A DNA stretch of 64,000 nucleotides, taken from Rhodothermaceae bacterium (lineage in GTDB: Bacteria; Bacteroidota; Rhodothermia; Rhodothermales; Bin80). The translations under genes were made by a program, and so were the position numbers. The notes under the pieces are model-generated. The model was not told where the DNA came from. It saw only the letters and a program-made list of their open reading frames with translations, and searched no databases. Below are positions 53,632 to 62,600 of this stretch, in pieces. The stretch spans positions 1 through 64,000 of the forward strand of contig VXLY01000079.1 of assembly GCA_009841335.1 (NCBI GenBank). The letters are read 5' to 3'. Every line of letters begins with the position of its first letter. Positions within the stretch are counted from its first letter, which is position 1.

Positions 53632-55260
53632 AAAAAGCATACCAACGGAAAATACCGTCACAGCTCCAACCACATTGTGCCATAAAAAGGAGACCTCCGG
53701 CGCCAAAAAATTGACTGCTGCAACAGCCCCCATCCCCGCAATCAGTCCGTAAAAGGCCCCCACACCACGCCCGGCAGGGACCATTGCAAGAATAAAGACT
53801 CCCAAGATTGAACCATAGAAGAAAGAACCAAACCGATTCACAACCTCAATCAACGAGCCCAGGGTCACCGCAAAAGTAGCCACAAAACATGCAAATATCC
53901 CCCAGAAACCTGTGGCTAGTTTACTGACCCAGAGCATGTGACGCTCAGGAGCATCCGGGCGAATCCATCGCCGATAAAAATCAATTACTGTTGCCGTAGA
54001 AAGTGAATTGAGTTCGGAAGAGATACTGGACATGGCAGCAGCCATTATCGCCGCAATGAAGAGCCCGGTCAATCCCAAGGGAAGAATATCCAGGGCGAAG
54101 CGCGGCATGATATAATTCACATCTCTGACGGATTCCTCCCCGGTAGCTTCGCGTACGAGATTAAGTGCATCGTTACGCAAGTTACCTACGTTGCTCTCAT
54201 GTGCTTCCAGCCGCTCGGCTGCACCTGGCAAGCCCGCAGCAACCTCCTCGGCAGCGGCTGCTCGCGCCGTAAACTCTGTGCCGTATTGACTTTCCAGTTC
54301 GGCATACTCCTGCGGAGCGTGATTGCGCACCGCAGCTTCATGCGCCGGATTGTACAGGAGGGGAGGTGCCTGAAATAAATAGAAAACAAATACCAGAACC
54401 CCAATGAGCAATACCAGAGACTGAAGTGGAATTTTCCAGTAGGCGCTCATCAGAAGGGAGCGTCGCGCCTCTACGACCGAACGGGCCGCCAAGTAGCGCT
54501 GCACCTGACTCTGGTCTGTCCCGAAATAGGACAACATCAAGAACGTTCCTCCCAGAAGTCCAGACCAGAATGTGTATGTTTCGTTAAGAGTGAATGAAAA
54601 ATCAAATACTTGAAGCCTGCCGGTAGCCCCGGCAATCTGAAGAGCATCGTGAGGGTTCACCGGCATCTTTACAAGAAGAACAACCACGACAGCTGCCAGA
54701 GAAAGTACTATCAGCACCATTTGCTTCACATCCGCCCATGCCACTGCCTGAATACCGCCAAACATCGTGTACAGTACCGTAGGGATTCCAATCACGGCTA
54801 CACTTAGCGTAAGATCCCACCCAAACACTGCCGCCATAACCACAGCCGGTGCGGCTAGTATGGTCCCGCAACTCATACCGCGGGACATCAAAAAAAGAAA
54901 ACTGGTAAGCGACCGTGTCCCGGGTCCAAAACGCTTCTCCAAATACTCGTACGCCGTGTACACTCCGCTCCGATGCAGAAACGGCACCAGCGTAACCCCC
55001 AGGATCACCATAGCCAAGGGAAGACCAAAGTAAAACTGAATAAAGCGGATACCATCGGTCGCGCCTTGGCCTGTGGTCCCGATCATAGTCACGGCAGAGA
55101 GCTGTGTGGCCATGACCGAAAGTCCAACGGCCCACCAAGGAAGACTCTGGTTTGCCAGAAAATATCCTTTGAGGCGATCAGTGTCTCTAGAACGACGAAG
55201 CCCGTCCCATAGGACGTAGGCGAGATACGCCGCCACAATGAACCAATTAATCGGATGCAT
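53587..55260 (-). CDS. Sodium:solute symporter (SSS family)
   Basis: 557 residues with 13-14 TM helices. The family segments [33 protein letters not shown] and the sodium-site region [22 protein letters not shown] are present. A soluble insertion of about 80 residues (about 285-370, with [17 protein letters not shown]) lies between TM helices. The substrate may be a sugar, a carboxylate or an amino acid. A 38-residue membrane mini-protein is encoded 3 bp upstream in the same direction. The 3' end overlaps recR by 45 bp. Confidence 0.92.
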   Translation of the reverse strand: MHPINWFIVAAYLAYVLWDGLRRSRDTDRLKGYFLANQSLPWWAVGLSVMATQLSAVTMIGTTGQGATDGIRFIQFYFGLPLAMVILGVTLVPFLHRSGVYTAYEYLEKRFGPGTRSLTSFLFLMSRGMSCGTILAAPAVVMAAVFGWDLTLSVAVIGIPTVLYTMFGGIQAVAWADVKQMVLIVLSLAAVVVVLLVKMPVNPHDALQIAGATGRLQVFDFSFTLNETYTFWSGLLGGTFLMLSYFGTDQSQVQRYLAARSVVEARRSLLMSAYWKIPLQSLVLLIGVLVFVFYLFQAPPLLYNPAHEAAVRNHAPQEYAELESQYGTEFTARAAAAEEVAAGLPGAAERLEAHESNVGNLRNDALNLVREATGEESVRDVNYIMPRFALDILPLGLTGLFIAAIMAAAMSSISSELNSLSTATVIDFYRRWIRPDAPERHMLWVSKLATGFWGIFACFVATFAVTLGSLIEVVNRFGSFFYGSILGVFILAMVPAGRGVGAFYGLIAGMGAVAAVNFLAPEVSFLWHNVVGAVTVFSVGMLFSWFRHNVTPGNSSG

Positions 55261-55263
55261 TAC

Positions 55264-55380
55264 TTAGTTGTAGATTGCGTGCAAAAGCCACAGAATCAAC
55301 ATTATTATCCCTTGAGCGGCAAAGACGCGAATCAGCGTATGAATATATGATTCGGAAGATTTTTGATCCAATTCGGTCAT
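55264..55380 (-). CDS. Small membrane protein coupled to the symporter
   Basis: 38 residues: charged N-terminus MTELDQKSSESYIH and a single hydrophobic helix (about 16-35, LIRVFAAQGIIMLILWLLHA). The stop lies 3 bp before the symporter ATG, so ribosomes could pass from one to the other. Small helical partners encoded next to SSS transporters are known, for example in acetate/pyruvate permease operons. The N-in topology with one helix fits a regulatory or assembly subunit (inference). Confidence 0.65.
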   Translation of the reverse strand: MTELDQKSSESYIHTLIRVFAAQGIIMLILWLLHAIYN

Positions 55381-55397
55381 ATGAATTTACTTGCTAT

Positions 55398-56045
55398 TTA
55401 CCGATCCCCATAGGCCTGCAGTGCAGTTCCGCTAAGTGCCGCTGCAGATTCGGAGCATAGCTGGATTGCTAGCTCAATCAGGTCATCAGCACGAACACCT
55501 GTACCTGTGCTTTTGCCATATCGGATGATTGACGGCGCAAGAGCGTACGTGCGCAGTACAGGATATTCCGCCGCAACCGCCTCAACTAGCCGTAGTAACC
55601 CCGCTTTGCTTGCAGCATAAGCCCCTCCGCGCGCCAAAGCCGCTTCAAGGCCTGAACGAGCACATATGCCCACTAGTGTCCCTCCTTCCGGGAGCATGTG
55701 TCGGGCTGCTTCTCGAAAGCACAAAAAACTGGACGTAAGATTCACACGCATCATGCGCTCCCAATCTTCCAGTCTAGTGTCCAGCAGAGGCCACTCATTC
55801 CACATCCCAACCGCATGCACCAAAACATCAATACGACCATACTGATCCTTTATACGGGCAAAAGCATCTGTGACCTCGGCTTCCTTAGTCAGGTCCAGGG
55901 CTAATTGTGTAGTATCCACACGTCCAATAGACACCACACATGCTCCGATCTCTCCAAAACGTGCAACCAGGCGCTGACCTAATCGACCGCCCGCACCTGT
56001 TATGACCACTGTCTTATCCTGTAAATGCGAATTGTTACAACTCAT
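55398..56045 (-). CDS. Short-chain dehydrogenase/reductase
   Basis: 215 residues, a classical SDR. The cofactor loop VVITGAGGRLGQRL is near residues 13-26; VLVHAVGMWNEWP takes the place of the usual NNAG; the catalytic Tyr and Lys are in GGAYAASKAGLL, with Ser in ICARSGLEAA. It is shorter than average (most have about 250), lacking part of the substrate lid. It overlaps the preceding lipoprotein gene by 4 bp (ATGA), suggesting a shared function. Confidence 0.88.
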   Translation of the reverse strand: MSCNNSHLQDKTVVITGAGGRLGQRLVARFGEIGACVVSIGRVDTTQLALDLTKEAEVTDAFARIKDQYGRIDVLVHAVGMWNEWPLLDTRLEDWERMMRVNLTSSFLCFREAARHMLPEGGTLVGICARSGLEAALARGGAYAASKAGLLRLVEAVAAEYPVLRTYALAPSIIRYGKSTGTGVRADDLIELAIQLCSESAAALSGTALQAYGDR

Positions 56046-56527
56046 TCGATACTATCGTGTACATCATCAGGGATCTGGTCCGCAGAAGTATGGTCATGAA
56101 CGATACGCCAACCTCCTTCGGTATAATCAAGAATCAGTGTGAAGAGCCCGGTAGGTTGATCATTTTCCCGCTCCAAAGCATAAGCACCAAAGACCATGGC
56201 ATGTTTGTCGCTAAGCATACGAATTTCTCGAAGATCAAACGTTAACGTACCCATCGCTGCACGATCGGGATATACGCGGTGGTACCTCTCCAGCGTTGAC
56301 TGCCAGCCCCGAATCTCCCCACTTGATCCTGCAAAGCGTAAACTGTCGCTATTCAGATAGCCCTGCATAAAAGTCTCAATATCTCCCGCATTCCATGCGT
56401 CCTGCTGCATCAGAAGTACTTCGCGAATTGCGTCCTCCTGCGGAGGTGCACAACCCATAAGTAAGCCCGTAAGAAGGATCGAGCTACAAGAAAACACTTT
56501 CAATGGTCTGAACATGGTTTTCAACAT
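56042..56527 (-). CDS. SnoaL/NTF2-like (DUF4440) lipoprotein
   Basis: 161 residues from the ATG giving MLKTMFRPLKVF; an internal ATG four codons later is also possible. Lipobox LLMGC with Cys26, then a cone-shaped NTF2-like fold: VLLMQQDAWNAGDIETFMQGY, AMVFGAYALERENDQPTGLFTLIL and YTEGGWRIVHDHTSAD are typical of the DUF4440 group. The family often handles small hydrophobic ligands or acts as isomerase or scaffold. Probably membrane-attached on the periplasmic side. Divergent from sprA, with 134 bp between starts. Confidence 0.85.
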   Translation of the reverse strand: MLKTMFRPLKVFSCSSILLTGLLMGCAPPQEDAIREVLLMQQDAWNAGDIETFMQGYLNSDSLRFAGSSGEIRGWQSTLERYHRVYPDRAAMGTLTFDLREIRMLSDKHAMVFGAYALERENDQPTGLFTLILDYTEGGWRIVHDHTSADQIPDDVHDSIE

Positions 56528-56661
56528 TGCGTTGCACGTGTTTAATTCGTCATCCGCCTTTAACGTACAAAAAAAGGACCTGCATATCAGCAACTACCGA
56601 TACGAGCACTGAGGATTTAAGGTCGAGTAAACAGTAAATAGACGCTCGTCAGCAGGACCGA

Positions 56662-59600
56662 ATGCAAACGAACGGACGCAGATTCTTCGCCGCGCGCCAA
56701 CTCGTGGTATACACTGGGGGGGCTGTGCTGATCTGGATGCTACTGGCGCATGCAGTCGCGCAAGAAGATTGGCGAAAAGATACGTTCTCGGATTTCGCCG
56801 TCGCAGATACGGACAGTGTAACGCTGTATCAGATTGATTCGCTGCGCTCAATGCTCTTCCGTATGGGCCGGGATTCCGTCCGGACTATGGCACTGAACCT
56901 GGGCCTGGACAGCCTCTTTCTGGCCCGCATCGACTCGCTTGCGCCACCTGACACCAACGAACGTGCTAAGCGGTATCTGTCAAGCTTGAGACCGTCCGGG
57001 CGATCAGCCACAACATTCCGGTGGGTGCAGCGATCGCTCGGACCCGGGCTGTTTCCCGGCTGGCGACATGAGGTTGAACTGGATTCTGTCACTGGTTCAT
57101 TCTACAGGATCACAGAACAGGTGGCCGGAAAAGATGTCAGGTATGCCATACACGTTACCCGGGAACAGTACCGGGATGAAAAGCTGTCCGCAGCCCTTAA
57201 CCGAAACTGGCGCAGCCTAGTTGAGCGTCAACTATCTCTCGAGCAAAGACAGCGTCGTGGCCTGGGGCTATCCATCTCTGTACCCGGCGGACGCCAAAGT
57301 GGATTCACGACCATCTTTGGAAAAAATGAAGTAGATCTGCGCGTCAATGGCAGCGCAGATATCCGACCAGCATTTGTTTACGAAAAGAATGCGCAACAAG
57401 TCCTTGTAGGACGGGGATCACAGCTGTCCCCAGAGTTCAAAATGGATTTGCGCCTCGGGGTTACCGGAACAATCGGGGACAAGATGCAGGTGAATGTCGA
57501 CTGGGATACGAACCGTGACTTTGACTATCAAAACCAACTGAAGCTTGTCTATACCGGCTATGAGGACGAAATTATCCAGAGCATTGAAGCCGGTAACGTT
57601 TTCCTGCAGACACCATCTACGTTGATCCGGGGTGGACAAAGCCTGTTTGGTATAAAATCTGAATTTCAGATGGGAGCCTTTCGGCTAACAACAGTAGCTA
57701 GCCAGGAAAAGGGACAATCAAATAGTCTCTCTCTGGATGGTGGGGCCGAAACTTCGGAATTCAGCCGCAAGCCAACTGACTATAATCAACGTAAGCACTA
57801 TTTCCTCAGTTACTACTTCCGCAATCGCTGGAATGATGCACTCAGCGATCCCCCCAACATCATCCTGGACGCGGTCTTTTCACACATCACGGATCTTGAA
57901 GTCTGGAAACTAACGCCGGTCTCCCCGGAAGAGCAAAATGTCCGGCAGGTTATTGCAGTCGTAGACCTGGGTGAACCTGCACGAATCGTAACAGAGGCAA
58001 ACAGTTATACGGACGAGCTTCACCCAAACAGCAATCTGGATCAGTACGATGCTATGGAGCTGCAGAATGAACTGCGCTTGGGATCTGCCGTGCCTCAGGA
58101 CTATCTTGAGAGTTTTGCTATGGAGCAGCCCCTGACTACCGTGGATTACCAGGTGGGACAGTTCAAAAAACTTGAGATAGGGCGCGACTATGATCTGGAT
58201 GAGGGCCTGGGCTTCATTACCCTCAGACAGACTATCCAAGAAAGCGAGGCCCTTGCAGTGTCCTTTCGCTACCTCGCGGGAGGAACAGAGATTCAGGTAG
58301 GTGATTTTTCCAGTCAAACCGGCGGTGGAGATAATAGCCAAGTTGGTGAACGTCTTGTATTGAAGCTGCTCAAACCGGTTAACCTCCAGCAGCCTGCGAA
58401 CCTGGGGGAAGTAGATGAGCTGAACCCCGCGGCCTGGTACCTGGAAATGCGTAACATCTATGAACTTGAGCGTGGGCTCTTACCGACCGAGTTTCTTTTG
58501 GATATCAGCTTTGAGCCGCCCGGCCAAGCCGCTACACAGACTATTCAGGGCGTCACAGGACAGCAAACGCTGATCCAGGTACTAGGACTTGACCGCCTCA
58601 ACGAAGATGGTGCCCAGAAACCGGATAATCTGTTCGATTTCCTGCCCAACTATTCGGTTATCCCCGGCGATGGATTTTTGATTTTCCCATACCTCGAGCC
58701 CTTCGGAGCGCGTATGGAAGCATTGATTGATGCCAGTGGACTCAATGACGAAGATAACGCACAAGCAAAGGAATTGTACGTGTTCAAGGAGCTCTATACC
58801 CAAAAGCAACTGAATGCTATACGCAACACCGGCAAGAATATTTACACTATTGAAGGTTCCTACAAGGGCGGTATCCCTTCCTTCTACGACCTGAGAGCTT
58901 ATTCCGGCCTTGTTGAAGGATCCGTGCGCGTTTCTTCGGGAGGCAACACACTCGTAGAGGGGGCAGACTACATCGTAGATTATCTGGGGGGCACGGTTAC
59001 AATTATTAATCCTGTACACCAGACTGCCGGCCGCGACATAGAAATTGATTACGAGGAAAACTCATTCTTCAATCTGCAGCAGAAAACTCTTCTCGGTGCC
59101 AGGCTGGAGTACACTCCGCGCGAAGAATTCACTGCCGGCGGAACCCTAATGCGGCTGAGCCAGAAATCCATCACAGATAAATTCCGCGTCGGAGAGGAGC
59201 CCGTCTCTAATGTGATTTGGGGCACAGATACAAGACTGCAACTCGAACCTCGATGGCTTACTAGGGCAGTGGACTGGTTACCCCTGATCCAAACCAAAGA
59301 GGAGAGTTCAATCACAGTGGTCGGCGAATTTGCCCAACTGCGTCCGGGACACGTATTGACCAATGCCTTTAAAGACCAACGGCGTGAGCTTCGTAAGAAT
59401 GGCCTCGATTTCTTCCCAGATGAGACACAAGGGGTCTCCTATGTAGACGACTTTGAAGGGTTTGAGAATTTGATTTCACTGACGCGCCAAGGCGCATGGC
59501 TGCTTAGTAGTGCTCCTATTATTGGTATGCACAGTGATCTGGGAGGTGTAGATATCCCCCTGCATAATGAAGGACGATCAATCATGGGTTGGTATACCCT

Positions 59601-62600
59601 TAATGCGTCATCCCTGAACCAATTCGAAGGAGACCTCGAGGATGCAGTGCGGCTTGTCACACCTCAACAGGTGTTCCCTAACCGAGAAACCCTGCAGAGT
59701 GACCGCTTCCTTACAACATTTGACGTCTATTTTACGCCGCATGGACGGGGCCCCTACAATTATAATCGTGACTTAGGACGCTTCCTGGATAATCCTCGCG
59801 AGGCTTGGGGGGGCATTACGCAAAGATTAACAGAAGGGAATACGGACTTCACTTCAAAGAATATTGAGTTCGTCGAATTTGTGATGCGACCGTTTCCCGA
59901 GAAGGGAGAAACAGACCCAAACGCAAAGCTGATCATTGATATTGGCCGCATTAGCGAAGATGTGATCCCCGACAACAAGCTCAACACCGAGGATGGCCTA
60001 TCGCTGTCCGAGGTCGGATCGGTAGGTAGTCTGGCCAGATTGTCTACTGGTCAACAGAATCAAAAAATTAACCCCATTGAAGAAGGCGAACGCATTACCG
60101 AGGATGTTGGACTGGACGGCCTACCCTCATTTCCCAATAACAAATTTGAACAGGAGGGCGGTGCAGGCACCGAACAATTTGTTTTTGCCGACTTTCTTGC
60201 GTCCCTGGATAATACCGTCAGTGTTAGATATCCCGAGGTACTAGCTCGGGAAAAGGCAAAAGCCCTACTGGATCCGTCTGCCGACGACTACTATTACTTC
60301 CTAAACGAAAGTTTTTTCAACAATAATCAATTTTATCCCGGTGGGGCCACTATACAGGAAAGATTTTCCCGATTCTTCGCAGGACATGAACTGAATACCT
60401 TTGATGCTCAGAACAAACTGGGCGGCGGCGGAGATAACAGCGGAAACTCTCGAATACCCGATACCGAGGACATCAACCTGAACTCTGCCATTGACACCGA
60501 TAACAGCTACTTTCAATATGAAGTACCGCTGAATCTCGCAACCCTGGATGAACTTGCTCGGCCCGAGAACACTAACGATTACGTTATCAATGAAATCGAA
60601 TCGCCGGGAGGCGGGGGGACCGGATGGTATCTGGTACGCATTCCAGTGAAGAATTTCACCAGACGTGTGGGAAGTATTCAGGACTTCACACTCATGGAGT
60701 CTATCCGCATTTGGACTACTGGACATACCGCCCCGATAACCTTACGATTTGCGACACTCGAGCTCGTTGGAAGTCAATGGCGAGCGAATGATTTGGTCAA
60801 CGCAACTGATGTTGACGGTGAACCTGTTCCACCTGAGGATCCGCTTACGGGAGCGCGAATCAGTATTGAGAGCATCAACAACGAGGAGAATCCCAACTAT
60901 GAGATCCCAAAAGGTGCGGTCCGGAACCGCATCCGTGATCAACAATCGGGCAGCATTGTAGATGCTAGAGAACAAGCCATGATTATTCGTGCGAGTAATC
61001 TTCGTGCTAACCGGCATCTTGCAGTCTACCGCACTTACACCTCTCCTCAGAATTTTCTCAAATACAGAAATCTGCGCATGTTTCTACACCTTGACGGGAC
61101 CATTGACGGCAGACCCCTCGAGGCTGAAGACCGGGAAGCAGTGAGGTTTTTTATGCGACTAGGCGCAAACGAAGGCTCGGACTATTACGAGTATGAACAA
61201 CCACTTACTCCCAGCCCACTGTACAAATTGCCCGATGGGACAAGCGAACGCGCCGATTACCTGTGGCGCACCAATCAACCCAACCCTGATCCAGATGGTC
61301 AGGCCATGATTGACCTCAACTCCGTCAATATCGTTCTGAGTTCACTGAACCAAATGAAATTCCTGCGTGACACTTACGAGGACGAGTCTGGTGCCGGATT
61401 TAATCCCACAGAGGTGTTTTGGAGCGATGAGCACGGAAACTTTCAGTCTGTCATAGCAGAGTTTGCCCCACCGGGCACACGAATTGGAATTCGCGGAACA
61501 CCCAACCTTAACCGGATAAATACCATCGTGATCGGAATCCGTAACGCCTCCGGGGAAGAACAGGCGGTGATTGATGCAAATATGTGGGTAAATGAACTCC
61601 GGGTTTCCGGGTATGACCAGGAAGTGGGCTATGCAACTTATGGAACTGCGGACGTCAAGTTAGCTGATCTTGCACGTGTGAAGCTGTCAATGCGTATTCA
61701 ATCGGATGGTTTTGGTGGACTTTCGAGTACACTGGCAGACAGAGAACAACTTAACATCCAAAACTGGACCGTAAACTCCCAATTGAATGTGGACAAATTC
61801 ATTCCCGAACAGTTTGGATGGACCTTGCCTGTCAGCGTAGAGGTGAAGGAAAATTCCAGTGTTCCACGATTTGATCCAAACCGTGGAGATATACGCGTGA
61901 GCAGCCTCCAAGCCGCAGTCGCCGCGGATTCAACGTTATCCAGTGAGGAAATTTCTGCTCGTCAGGATCAGATTCGCGTAGAGGCCCAGACGTTCTCCAG
62001 GGCGTCCTCATACACCGCACGAATAAACAAGAACGGATCACGTTCGCGATTGCTGCGCAATACAGTTGATGGACTCGCTTTCAGTTATTCACACGCAGAT
62101 ACCGAAGGACGCACACCCACGCAGTCCTTTCGAAACTCCTGGCGGTGGAATTCTTCACTGAGTTATCGTCTACAAGTACGCAACCCACGCGTGTTGCGAC
62201 TGTTTTCGTGGCTGGAGGAGGTACCTGTGCTGAAGCTGTTAAGCAGTATTGGTCTCAACTACCTGCCCACTTCATTGGATTACAGCTTGACTGCGAATCG
62301 TGCATTCAGCTCTTCAAAGCAACGCCCCGATCCGGTTCGTCGACGAGGCTCTGAGTTGCCTCTGGATGTACAATTCCCCGTTCGCCCACAGCACCAGTTC
62401 ACTCATTCCCGAACCTTCGGATTCCAGTACAACCCGTTCGGGTTTCTGAATCTGACTATTAATTCAAGCACGAACCAGAGCCTGAATGCAATTGGGGTAG
62501 ACACACTTTACTCCGTCATTCTTGTCGATTCCACTGGAGCAGAGTCCCGACTTGATGATACATCTCTGGCCTCGCTGATCGAAGAAGGAATAATTGATAA

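Noticed and set aside
55398-56045. SDR as the missing 3-ketosphinganine reductase
   Set aside because: It is 18 kb from the oxoamine synthase, unusually short, and coupled to an unrelated lipoprotein gene, so there is no positive evidence.
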